Source: an uncultured Clostridia bacterium
GTDB lineage: Bacteria > Bacillota > Clostridia > Christensenellales > Borkfalkiaceae
NCBI GenBank assembly: GCA_944372575.1
Contig: CALVZS010000001.1
Span: forward strand, 62,001 to 126,000
Length of the DNA stretch: 64,000 nucleotides
Direction: 5' to 3'
Shown: positions 45,041 to 52,935 of the stretch, one piece after another
Layout: every line of letters starts with the position of its first letter
Position numbering within the stretch: position 1 is the first letter of the stretch
Made by a program: the position numbers and the translations under genes
The notes under the pieces: model-generated
What the model was told of the DNA's origin: nothing
The model's database searches: none
The model's input: the letters and a program-made list of their open reading frames with translations, nothing else

Positions 45041-46306
45041 TCAGCGTTCGTTTGCCATATCGACGGCGATACCCGCCCTTCTCGACCGTTCCGCGGCATA
45101 GGCGATGAAGTGGCTCTCGGCAGAGCGCTCGAGCATCGTTTCCTCCCGCTCTTTTCCGCAGAGCAGATCATAAAATGCCGCCACCGTTCCCGTATCGCCG
45201 CCGCCGTGTCCCTGCGAACGCGCCGCCGCCACAAGATCGGAGATGCGCCAACGCTCCTGCTTTCCGCCAAAGGGCGCCAGAAGCAGAAGATCCCGCGTTT
45301 CATCCAGCTGCAGCTCTCCGAGCGTCCCGTGGAACGTGTACCTTCTGCCGCATCTCTCGGTAAACGCCGTCATGGTGAGCTGCGCCTTGACGCCGTTTGC
45401 AAAGGAGACCGACACCGTCTGATGATCGACGACGTCGTTGTCACAGCAGAACACGCACCTGCCGTAGGGGCCGTTTTCATACGCCGCCCGCAGACTCTCC
45501 TCGGTATTGGGCGCGAGTGCGATCACGTTGTAGGGCCAGCCGTCCTTCGGCATCCCCTGCGCTTTCCAGCGTTCGATATACAGCCGCTCGGCGCTGTATG
45601 CACAGGTGTGCAGATATCTGCATTCGGCGCAGCGCTCCGCAGCGTCTGCGGGATGGTTGCCGCGATGGAAAAAGGTCAGCCCGCCCGTTGAGTAGACTTT
45701 ATCCGCCGCGGAACCGGCGTAATACTGCAACAGGTCGAGATCGTGGCAGCATTTGGCAAGCAGCATGGGAGAAGTTTCCTCCTCATTGCGCCAGTTCCCG
45801 CGCACAAAGCTGTGCGCCTGGTGCCAGTACGCCACCTGCTCCAGCGCATCGATGAGTACCAGATCCCCGATGGCGCCGCTTTCAAGGATGCGCTTTGCTC
45901 TGACAAAGGCGGGCGCATAGCGCAGTACATGGCAGACGAGCACCTTCCCCGCGCTGCGCTCCGCCGCCGCAAGCAGCTCCTTCAGCTGCGCCTTATCGGG
46001 CGTGACAGGCTTTTCCAAAAGCACCGTATAACCGAGCTGCAGGGCGCGCAGGCACATCCGGACATGATCCCTGTCCTGTGTGGCGATGACGAGCGCATCG
46101 CTGCGCCGCTCACGGAAAAATTCCTCCTCGTCCGTAAACAGCTGCCGTGTGTTGTACAGCTTGCCGAAACGCTCCAGCCGCTCCGGACGGATGTCACACA
46201 GCGCCGCGATATGGAAGCGCTCCGGCTGCTGCGAAAAGAGTCTGCCGTAGACGTCGCACCCGCGGGATCCGCAGCCGATGATGGATACCGAAAATTGTTT
46301 TTGCAT
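45041..46306 (-). CDS. Gfo/Idh/MocA family oxidoreductase
   Basis: 421 aa. An N-terminal Rossmann domain (VSIIGCGSRGCDVYGRL), the family EKPVTP motif with the catalytic lysine, and a C-terminal beta-sheet domain (HDLDLLQYYAG). Three or four cysteines in CAECRYLHTCAY form a possible zinc knuckle, as in sugar-dehydrogenase members of this family. NAD(P)-dependent oxidation or epimerisation of a sugar is likely. The ATG at 46306 follows GGAGAAGG. It begins just after a hexosamine-kinase-like gene and is probably in its operon. Confidence 0.87.
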   Translation of the reverse strand: MQKQFSVSIIGCGSRGCDVYGRLFSQQPERFHIAALCDIRPERLERFGKLYNTRQLFTDEEEFFRERRSDALVIATQDRDHVRMCLRALQLGYTVLLEKPVTPDKAQLKELLAAAERSAGKVLVCHVLRYAPAFVRAKRILESGAIGDLVLIDALEQVAYWHQAHSFVRGNWRNEEETSPMLLAKCCHDLDLLQYYAGSAADKVYSTGGLTFFHRGNHPADAAERCAECRYLHTCAYSAERLYIERWKAQGMPKDGWPYNVIALAPNTEESLRAAYENGPYGRCVFCCDNDVVDHQTVSVSFANGVKAQLTMTAFTERCGRRYTFHGTLGELQLDETRDLLLLAPFGGKQERWRISDLVAAARSQGHGGGDTGTVAAFYDLLCGKEREETMLERSAESHFIAYAAERSRRAGIAVDMANER

Positions 46307-46323
46307 GGTTCCTTCTCCCGAAT

Positions 46324-47418
46324 TCATATTTCCTTCCCTGCCAGGCGCATCCTGTCAAGGCAGGAGAGCATTCCCTCCGCAAGTGCAAACTGCGTCCTTG
46401 CCCGGTCAAGATTGTGATCCGGGCGCGCCGTACGGAAGTAGACGTCCCCCTCCAGATAGTCCGTCAGAAAACGCATTCCACACTCATACGTCATGAGCAG
46501 CGCCCCTATGGGCAGATTTTCCCGCTCTGCCTGCGTGATACTCCCGCCAACCGCGGACAGATACCCCTCAAGATACGCCGTGTACAGGTCAAAACTGAAA
46601 TGCACCTTGCTGCAATCGGGTTCATCCTCCGCGGCAGTGTTACAGCCAAAACGAATGCTGTCGCCGAAGTCATAGCAGAGCGACCCGGGCAAGACGGTAT
46701 CGAGATCGATGACGGCGATCCCCCTGCCCGTCGCATCGTCCAGCATCACGTTGTTGAGCTTGGTGTCGTTGTGCGTGACGCGCAGCGGGATTTCTCCCGC
46801 AGCCAGCCGGTCGACGAGCAGCCCTGTCAGATGGCCGTGCGCCTGCACCCAGTCGATCTCCCTTTGCACTTGCGCCGCTCTTGCGCATACATCCCCTTCG
46901 ACGGCGCGCAGAAAGTTCGCGTACCGCACGCGGGTGTTGTGAAAGTCAGGAAGGATCTCGTAGAGCTGCGACGCATCAAACCCCGCCAAAAGGGATGCAA
47001 AATTGCCGAATGCCACGGCGCTCTCGTAAAAATCACGGCGGGAACGCACGCTCTGGTGCGCCGTAGCGCCCTCGATGAATATGTACATCCGGAAATAGTT
47101 CTCGCCGTCAAAGTGATAGTTCTCTCCCGTCCTTGTGGGTACAATGGTCAGGCATTCGCGCATGGGATCGCCCCCGCGCGCCAATACGCTCCTGCGGCAG
47201 AACGCAGTTACGAGCGCAATGTTGTGCATGAGCTTGGCGACATCCGGAAAGAGACGGCTGTTGATGCGCTGCAGAATATAGCGCACCCGCCTGCCGCCCT
47301 GTTTCATTGTCAGGCAGAACGTATCGTTGATATGTCCCTCGCCATAGCGCACGCAGGAGACAAACTCACCCTCTGCCTCAAACTTTCCCGCGATCGCGGG
47401 AAAATCATAGGAATCCAT
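46324..47418 (-). CDS. phosphotransferase, N-acetylhexosamine 1-kinase (NahK)-like
   Basis: 364 aa, APH/choline-kinase fold. THNDTKLNNVMLDDATG is the catalytic loop, and IAVIDLDTVLPGSLCYDFGDSIRFGCNTA is the metal-binding segment in the form typical of NahK and so-called mucin-desulfatase-like kinases. The N-terminal GEGHINDTF and ILQRIN agree. Probably phosphorylates GalNAc or GlcNAc at C1, as expected in a mucin or host-glycan degrader. ATG at 47418 follows AGAGGAG. Confidence 0.85.
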   Translation of the reverse strand: MDSYDFPAIAGKFEAEGEFVSCVRYGEGHINDTFCLTMKQGGRRVRYILQRINSRLFPDVAKLMHNIALVTAFCRRSVLARGGDPMRECLTIVPTRTGENYHFDGENYFRMYIFIEGATAHQSVRSRRDFYESAVAFGNFASLLAGFDASQLYEILPDFHNTRVRYANFLRAVEGDVCARAAQVQREIDWVQAHGHLTGLLVDRLAAGEIPLRVTHNDTKLNNVMLDDATGRGIAVIDLDTVLPGSLCYDFGDSIRFGCNTAAEDEPDCSKVHFSFDLYTAYLEGYLSAVGGSITQAERENLPIGALLMTYECGMRFLTDYLEGDVYFRTARPDHNLDRARTQFALAEGMLSCLDRMRLAGKEI

Positions 47419-47498
47419 TTTTTCTCCTCTGTTCCTTGTCCGGGCCCGTTTTCCGAAGCCGTGCATTGCACGGAACGCATCCCGGACGACACTCCTCT

Positions 47499-47527
47499 AT
47501 TGTATCACGCCAAAAAAACGCTGTCAA
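47499..47527 (-). promoter_or_regulatory. sigma-A promoter for the NahK-like operon
   Basis: Minus strand: -35 TTGACA (47522-47527), 17-nt spacer, -10 TACAAT (47499-47504), about 80 nt before the start codon. Confidence 0.85.
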
Positions 47528-47742
47528 TATAGACGATCAAATTTTATCGCACGCCTGGCATCTTCTCCGCCGCCGACCGTGCAGTACCCTGCCCCTTTTG
47601 CCGATCGGCCTTCCTCCGACCGGATACAACGGCGGGCGCAATGAATTCTATCCTTCCAAATTCAGAGCAGACAGATCAGCCTGGCCGCGGAATTTTCTGA
47701 ACTGTTCAAAAAAGATACCGCGCCCCAGCCGCAGCCCCTCGA

Positions 47743-47811
47743 TCATTTGACCTCGTCCTGTTCAATGGCCTCATTGCGGGACAAAAGAACCAACGTCTCT
47801 ACATGTGTCGT
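47743..47811 (-). pseudogene. detached 3' end of an rlmD/rumA-type gene
   Basis: A minus-strand frame reads THVETLVLLSRNEAIEQDEVK and then stop (47743-47745). HVETLVLL is the C-terminal motif of RlmD/RumA methyltransferases and matches HVETLVML at the end of the intact rlmD (stop at 49678). The core ACATGTAGAGACG is identical in both copies. No other part of the methyltransferase is present here. The rest of 47528-47954 (apart from this piece and the promoter at 47955) shows nothing recognisable. Confidence 0.6.
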
Positions 47812-47954
47812 ATGTCATACTTAGATATGTGTCATTCATGCATTGGTTACGGTTTTTCGATATGCGCAATCAGGCGGACATACCCATTTCGACATCATTC
47901 GTGCCATAAACGTGATTTATTTTACACTTTTTCGTATGTATTTCGTGATAAACA

Positions 47955-47983
47955 TTGACTTTCCCCAAACAATCTGCTATACT
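47955..47983 (+). promoter_or_regulatory. sigma-A promoter for the DUF4143 ATPase
   Basis: Plus strand: -35 TTGACT (47955-47960), 17-nt spacer, -10 TATACT (47978-47983), 24 nt before the start codon. The first 14 nt equal those of the thiT promoter. Confidence 0.85.
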
Positions 47984-48007
47984 TATCGTACATAAGGAGG
48001 CACTGAC

Positions 48008-49309
48008 ATGAAAAGGCTCATCGAAAGACGGCTCATTGAATGGAAAAATTCAGCAAACCGCAAACCGCTCCTCATCTACGGAGCAAGGCAAATCGGAAAA
48101 ACGTACTCCATGCTCGCCTTTGGCAAAGAGCATTACGCAAATACCGTCTATTGCAACCTTGAAAACACGGCGGATCTGCATGCCGTATTTGAGCGCGACC
48201 TTGTTCCTGAGCGTATCATTTCCGCGATCTCCGCCATGTACAATACGCAGATAACAAAAGGCGGCACGCTTATCATCTTTGATGAAATTCAGGCGTGCGA
48301 ACGCGCTCTGACATCGCTCAAATACTTTCAGGAGCAGGCGAACGATTATCACATCGTAGCGGCAGGTAGCCTGTTAGGGCTTGCTGTCAATCGGGGACAC
48401 TATTCTTTCCCTGTCGGAAAAGTCGATATGATAACAATGTATCCCCTCTCTTTCGAGGAGTTTCTGTTTGCAACGGGCAATGAAAAACTTATTTCACTCA
48501 TCAAAGAAGCGTATGCCGAGTTTTCCCCGTTTTCTTTACACGAAAAGGCAATGGACTTATACCGCACATATCTTATTGTCGGAGGCTACCCCGCCGCAGT
48601 ACAAACATATCTCGATTCGGATGACTTCAATGCAGTGCGCGCAGAACAGAGCACGATTTCCGATGCGTACATCGCAGATATGGCAAAATACACAACGCCT
48701 TCGGATATGATCAAGAGCATCGAAGTTTACAACTCGCTCTTTGCGCAGCTTTCAAAAGAAAACACAAAATTTCAATACTCCGTCATCGGCTCAAAAGCAC
48801 GTGCCAGAGATTATGAAACAGCGCTTGCATGGCTGAAATCTGCCAATGTCGTTCTTCGATGCCAAAGAGTAACCGAGGGCAAATATCCTCTTGCCCTGTA
48901 TGAAGATCTGACCTCGTTCAAGGTGTATTATTCGGACGTAGGGCTTCTGACAATGCGCATGTCGATTGCTCCAAATACAATTTTGCAGCCCTACAACCTT
49001 TCAGACAAGGCGCGAGGCATGATGGCTGAAAGCTATGTTGCCGAACAACTGACAGCAAACGGGTTCCCGCTGCACTATTGGTCGTCGGGAAATACTGCGG
49101 AAATTGACTTTGTAATACAGCAAGACGCCTGTTCGGTTCCCGTAGAGGTAAAATCTTCAGATAACGTAAAAGCAAAAAGCCTGCAAACGTATGTCAAAAA
49201 CTATTCTCCCAAATATTCTCTTCGCGTCTCCGCAAAGAATTTTGGCGATGAAAATGGAATACGGTCTGTCCCGCTGTACGCGGTTTTCTGTCTGCGCCCC
49301 GAAACTTGA
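48008..49309 (+). CDS. ATP-binding protein with AAA_14 and DUF4143 domains
   Basis: 433 aa. Walker A YGARQIGKT at residues 24-32, Walker B LIIFDEIQA, and LKYFQEQANDYHIVAAGSLLG with the sensor region. DUF4143 follows (AYIADMAKYT, then a PD-(D/E)XK-like core AEIDFVIQ...VPVEVKSSDNVKAKSL at the C-terminus). Such proteins are common mobile accessory ATPases of unknown role. Base composition is clearly more AT-rich than the neighbours, and codon use is different, which suggests transfer. AAGGAGG precedes the ATG. Confidence 0.9.
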   Translation: MKRLIERRLIEWKNSANRKPLLIYGARQIGKTYSMLAFGKEHYANTVYCNLENTADLHAVFERDLVPERIISAISAMYNTQITKGGTLIIFDEIQACERALTSLKYFQEQANDYHIVAAGSLLGLAVNRGHYSFPVGKVDMITMYPLSFEEFLFATGNEKLISLIKEAYAEFSPFSLHEKAMDLYRTYLIVGGYPAAVQTYLDSDDFNAVRAEQSTISDAYIADMAKYTTPSDMIKSIEVYNSLFAQLSKENTKFQYSVIGSKARARDYETALAWLKSANVVLRCQRVTEGKYPLALYEDLTSFKVYYSDVGLLTMRMSIAPNTILQPYNLSDKARGMMAESYVAEQLTANGFPLHYWSSGNTAEIDFVIQQDACSVPVEVKSSDNVKAKSLQTYVKNYSPKYSLRVSAKNFGDENGIRSVPLYAVFCLRPET

Positions 49310-49491
49310 CGCGTGTACCCTCTTCCGCTTATATACAATCGACATGTAAACTTTCAACAAATGCCACGCTTCCAAAATCACGAAAATGCCGTTCTTCCCC
49401 TATCCAAACGATGTATTCTGTGAAAATATCCGTTAAATCGGATTTCAAGTCCAAATTAACGGAAAAATTGAAAGTATCTTTTCTTGCGAAC

Positions 49492-49559
49492 ACTACCTGT
49501 CGTTTTTCACATATCCAAGCAAACTACCTGTATTTCTTCTGTCATATCCAAGCAAACTA
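49492..49559. repeat. direct repeats near the right end of the AT-rich insert
   Basis: CATATCCAAGCAAACTA occurs at 49510-49526 and 49543-49559, and ACTACCTGT at 49492-49500 and 49523-49531. A partial inverted copy (TTTGGATATGA) lies at 49619-49629. The rest of 49310-49635 has no gene I can support. Too few units for a CRISPR array. Confidence 0.6.
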
Positions 49560-49636
49560 GGCGAGTCAAAAAATGCCTGTTCTTGCATTGCAAAGCAGAC
49601 AATGAAATTGACTGTCAGATTTGGATATGAAAAAAA

Positions 49637-49664
49637 AGGCTGAAAAGTATCGTTTTCAGCCTTA
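49637..49664. terminator. intrinsic terminator after rlmD
   Basis: Stem AAGGCTGAAAA/TTTTCAGCCTT with a short loop. The A-run on the left becomes a T-run on the minus strand, and TTAAAAA on the right allows weaker plus-strand use. Confidence 0.82.
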
Positions 49665-49677
49665 AAAATTGCAGTTT

Positions 49678-51066
49678 TTATGGATTTTTTCGTTCCAACA
49701 TCACCAGCGTCTCTACATGTTTGGTCTGCGGGAACATATCGAACGGCTCGACGGTGATCAGGCGATAGTCGCCGGCAGGCCGTTCCGCCTTGACGAGTGC
49801 CCCATCCCGGTCGACCAGTGCGCCCGTCAGGATGCCGATGTCGCGCGCGAGTGTGGCGGGATCGCAGCTGATCATAACGATCTTTTTCACGCCGCTTTGG
49901 ATGAGCAGATCGATGACGCCGCGCGCCACGCCCGCACGGGGCGGATCGAGCACCACAAGCGCCCCCGGCTCCCTCTCCAGAACGCCCGGGAGCAGATCCT
50001 CCACCCTGCCGCACAGGTTGACCATTTTCTCCTCCAAACCATTGCCCGTGCGCAGCTTTTCGGCGCAGTCGTGCGCCTCAGGAACGATCTCGATGCCGTA
50101 GGCCTTCCGGCACTTTTTGGCGAATTTTGCAGTGAGCAGTCCGCCGCCCGCATAGCAGTCGATGACGGTCTCCCCAGCGTCCGCAAATGTGAGCGCGCGC
50201 TCATAGAGTTTGTTGCGCACGTTCTCATTGATCTGCACAAAGGTGCGCGGCCCCACCTCGTAGGCGATGCCGCCGTCCTGGCACTCATAAAAACCCGGGC
50301 CCTTGAGAAGCGTAAACGTCTCGCCGAATACGACGTTCGTCTTTTTATCGTTGACGTTGAGCCAGAAACTGTACACGGGGAACACCTTGTCCAGCAGGAA
50401 CAAAAAGTAATCGATCCCCTTGAGCTCCGGAACGGTTGCGACCAGCGTGACGATATATTTTTTCCGCAGTTCCCGCACGACGATGTGCCGGAGCTGCCCC
50501 TCGCCGCTCTCCTCGTCATAGCCGTCCAGGCCGCATTTCTCCATAAAATTCAAGAGCGCCGCGATCAGCCCTTCCGCCCAGTCCGGATGAAGCGGACACG
50601 CCTGCGTCGGCACGATACGGTGCGAACGTTCGGCATAAAACCCGACCACGTTCTTCCCGTTCCTGCGCCCGATGGGGAGCTGGAGCTTGTTGCGGTAGCC
50701 GTACTCGCGCTCGCTGCGCTCCGCCGCGGCGACGGAAAAATCGATCCCCGCGATCTTTTTGAGCGCATCGTGTACGAGCTGTGACTTGAACTTGAGCTGC
50801 GTATGGTATTTGAGATGCTGCAGCTGGCAGCCGCCGCACTTGCCGAACACGGCGCACCTGGGGCGCACGCGCACTTCCGCCGGCGTATCCAGTTCCTCCA
50901 CGCGCGCATAGCCGACATTTCCCTTCACCTTCAGAACGCGCACCGTGGCGCGCTCGCCCGGAAGAAGGCCCGGAACAAAGAGCGTGACCCCCTCCCTCTT
51001 CGCAATGCCCTCCCCCTGCGTACCGAGCGCTGCGCAGGTCACTTTGAACATTTCGTTTTTTTCCAA
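49678..51066 (-). CDS. rlmD: 23S rRNA (uracil-5-)-methyltransferase RlmD/RumA family
   Basis: 462 aa. An N-terminal TRAM domain (GLLPGERATVRVLKVKGNVGYARV), an iron-sulfur cysteine cluster (CAVFGKCGGCQLQHLKY plus CPLH), SAM-binding DCYAGGGLLTAKFA, VLDPPRAGV, and the catalytic Cys in IVMISCDPATLARDIG. The end DMFPQTKHVETLVMLERKNP is typical. The best start is TTG at 51066 because GGAGGTGAGC precedes it; ATG at 51051 is the alternative. The last dozen codons may be supplied by an inserted element. Confidence 0.93.
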   Translation of the reverse strand: MEKNEMFKVTCAALGTQGEGIAKREGVTLFVPGLLPGERATVRVLKVKGNVGYARVEELDTPAEVRVRPRCAVFGKCGGCQLQHLKYHTQLKFKSQLVHDALKKIAGIDFSVAAAERSEREYGYRNKLQLPIGRRNGKNVVGFYAERSHRIVPTQACPLHPDWAEGLIAALLNFMEKCGLDGYDEESGEGQLRHIVVRELRKKYIVTLVATVPELKGIDYFLFLLDKVFPVYSFWLNVNDKKTNVVFGETFTLLKGPGFYECQDGGIAYEVGPRTFVQINENVRNKLYERALTFADAGETVIDCYAGGGLLTAKFAKKCRKAYGIEIVPEAHDCAEKLRTGNGLEEKMVNLCGRVEDLLPGVLEREPGALVVLDPPRAGVARGVIDLLIQSGVKKIVMISCDPATLARDIGILTGALVDRDGALVKAERPAGDYRLITVEPFDMFPQTKHVETLVMLERKNP

Positions 51067-51072
51067 CGTAGC

Positions 51073-51627
51073 TCACCTCCCGATCCGCCGGATAATAGCA
51101 TCCGTCGCTCTCTGGCAGAGAAATATCATATAGTCATACACGGCAAAGAACAGCGTCCCGCCCACAAAGAGGATGACGAAGAAGCTGTTCTCCACATAGG
51201 GATACCACGTCAGTTCGCGCAGGCCCAGAAACTCCTCCAGAACGATCCATGCGAGCCACAGGGAGAGGTCAAACCACGCCGCCTTGACAAGGTAGAGCGC
51301 CCCGTGCAGGAGGGGCTTTCTGACATATTTTTTCTGAAGGTAATTGGCAAGCGGATGCAACCCGAAAAAGACGATGAAGGGCAGGATCTGCATGACGCCG
51401 AGCACGAACCCCGTGAAAAGAAGAGCGAGGATGACCGACCCCGCATAGGCGAGGAAAAAGCCGAAGATCTTCCCCTTTGCAAGCGGAACCATGAGCGCGA
51501 ACACCGCGATGAGATACCCTGCCGCAAGCAGGAACCGGACATAGGAACCCATGGTCAGCGCAAGCGCACCGACGGCGCAGGCGATCGCCGAAAGAGCGAT
51601 CTCAAACGAACGCGACTGCTTTTTCAT
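51073..51627 (-). CDS. integral membrane protein of unknown function
   Basis: 184 aa with about five or six helices (near 10-27, 30-52, 58-80, 83-100, 112-130 and 148-168). LANYLQKKYVRKPLLHGALYLVK is a polar loop in the middle. No family recognised with confidence. It starts with MKKQSRSFEIALSAIACAVGALALTMGS, which resembles small ECF-type or DUF-class membrane proteins of Clostridia. It ends 7 nt before rlmD, so the two are likely co-transcribed. Confidence 0.7.
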   Translation of the reverse strand: MKKQSRSFEIALSAIACAVGALALTMGSYVRFLLAAGYLIAVFALMVPLAKGKIFGFFLAYAGSVILALLFTGFVLGVMQILPFIVFFGLHPLANYLQKKYVRKPLLHGALYLVKAAWFDLSLWLAWIVLEEFLGLRELTWYPYVENSFFVILFVGGTLFFAVYDYMIFLCQRATDAIIRRIGR

Positions 51628-51659
51628 AACAAATCAAATAGGCGTGTGAAATGTTTCAA

Positions 51660-51698
51660 AAGCAGCCGCGCATGGGACGGCCGCTTTTTCAGTATCTT
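51660..51698 (-). terminator. imperfect hairpin after the J-like gene
   Basis: Imperfect stem of AGCGGCCGTC/GCGCGGCTGCT type, followed on the minus strand by TTTTG. Plausible end of the trpS-DUF5685 operon. Confidence 0.45.
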
Positions 51699-51755
51699 TT
51701 TTGCACCATTCCGGGAACGCCTTTCTTCCCTCCGAAAGGCCTCCCGCAAACCGTT

Positions 51756-52367
51756 TCACCTGCAATTACAGCACAGATTGAACAGACAGTTCACGCACAG
51801 GAAGGTATAACAGAAGGAGGCGCACTGGGAGCACCAGTTCCCGCCCATCTGCTCCTCCCCGTTGGGAACGGGGTCGGGGTTGGTGTTGGGCGCGCCGCCC
51901 GTCTGCTGGCGGTAGTCCGCGCGGTTCTTCAGCTTCTCATATGCCTCGCGGTACTTGCTGTTGCCGCCGTCCATCTGAATGGCGATCTCCAGCTGCTTCT
52001 TGCTCTCCTGCATCCAGTTCTTTTTGTAGAACACGACGGACTGCAGATAATGCCACTCGGCGCTGCGCTCGTTGAAGTCGTCGAGGAGCTGCTGGGCGCG
52101 GGCGATATCGCCGCGGCGGATGGCATCGGAAACCGCCTCAAACGAGGAGGCGCCCGACGTGTTGTTTGCCTGTTCGCGGCGTTCCTCCATGATCTCGTTA
52201 TAGGCGGCATCCAGCTTTTCCAGCATCCGGGCGGCGTTGTTGCCCTCCTCGCCGTCCTTCCACTTCTCCTCGTTGTAGATCTCCTTGAGCCGCTCGTAAC
52301 AAGCCTTGATCTCCTCGTCCGAAGCGTTCTCGTCCACCTGTAACAGCCTATAGTTATCCTTGTTCAT
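51756..52367 (-). CDS. J-domain-like protein with TPR-like core and Cys-rich tail
   Basis: 203 aa. Residues about 5-58 follow the J-domain helix pattern (YRLLQVDENASDEEIKACYERL...LEKLDAAYNEIM), but the HPD tripeptide that activates DnaK is missing (YNEEKWKD). The middle (AEWHYLQSVVFYKKNWMQESKKQLEIAI) is TPR-like. The last 30 residues contain eight cysteines (WCSQCASFC, CVNCLFNLCCNC), probably metal-binding or membrane-associated. ATG at 52367 follows AAGGA. A paralogous middle and Cys-rich tail occur in the preceding gene. Confidence 0.8.
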   Translation of the reverse strand: MNKDNYRLLQVDENASDEEIKACYERLKEIYNEEKWKDGEEGNNAARMLEKLDAAYNEIMEERREQANNTSGASSFEAVSDAIRRGDIARAQQLLDDFNERSAEWHYLQSVVFYKKNWMQESKKQLEIAIQMDGGNSKYREAYEKLKNRADYRQQTGGAPNTNPDPVPNGEEQMGGNWCSQCASFCYTFLCVNCLFNLCCNCR

Positions 52368-52390
52368 AGTCATTCCTTATTGATTGGATA

Positions 52391-52915
52391 TCAGAACCCG
52401 TCGCAGCTTTCGCATACGCAGGTGCAAAGTCCCGTCACGCAGCATTCCGCACAGAATCCTGCCGCCTCGTCCCCCATCTGCGCCTGTTCCCGCGGCTTCT
52501 TTTTGCGGCCCTTTCCCGCAAGCGCAAGGAGTTCATCGTATTCCTTCTTATAGAGCTCGTTGTCGGGGCTCTCTTTCATTGCCCGTTCCAAACAGCGCTT
52601 GCTCTCCGTGTACCACTTCTTCGCACGAAAGACCTTCGCCTGCATGAACTGCCATTCGGCGCTCCGCTCTTCCACACTATCGAGAAAACGCTGCGCCCCG
52701 TCCGTATCTCTCCGCGCAAGACGCTCCCGCACTTCCCGAAAAGGATCCTCGGGATTCGCCCCTTCCGAAGCGCTTTCTGCACAATCGCAGGCCGCGTTTT
52801 CCGAAGCGCTTTTTTCAATGCCGCAGGCCGCGTTTTCCGAAGCGCGGGCTTCGGAGGCGCGGGACAGCTCTTGCTTGTTTCGTTTTTTTCGGTCGCGCGC
52901 ACGTTTTCCGGACAT
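52391..52915 (-). CDS. TPR-like protein with Cys-rich tail, partner of the J-like protein
   Basis: 174 aa. A basic N-terminus (GKRARDRKKRNK), an Ala/Ser/Glu/Cys repeat region (ASENAACGIEKSASENAACD), a TPR-like core (ERSAEWQFMQAKVFRAKKWYTESKRCLERAM) closely matching the J-like protein, a basic linker, and a tail with CAECCVTGLCTCVCESC. It lacks the J-like part. AGGAGGGG precedes the ATG. Function unknown; the shared tail suggests the same binding partner or metal. Confidence 0.75.
   Translation of the reverse strand: MSGKRARDRKKRNKQELSRASEARASENAACGIEKSASENAACDCAESASEGANPEDPFREVRERLARRDTDGAQRFLDSVEERSAEWQFMQAKVFRAKKWYTESKRCLERAMKESPDNELYKKEYDELLALAGKGRKKKPREQAQMGDEAAGFCAECCVTGLCTCVCESCDGF
52768..52845. 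repeat. direct repeats inside the TPR-like gene
   Basis: Units with GCAGGCCGCGTTTTCCGAAGCGC occur twice about 39 nt apart, with a third partial copy, encoding the (S)ASENAAC repeats. They stay in frame and may vary in number. Confidence 0.65.
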
Positions 52916-52935
52916 GGCGTCCCCTCCTGCCGATA

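Noticed and set aside
49492-49629. CRISPR-like array
   Set aside because: Only two full repeat units with unequal spacing, and no cas genes in the window.
52391-52915. Plus-strand open frames opposite the TPR-like gene
   Set aside because: The minus-strand gene shares a clear domain with its neighbour and has a good ribosome binding site. The plus frames are Ser/Arg-rich shadows.
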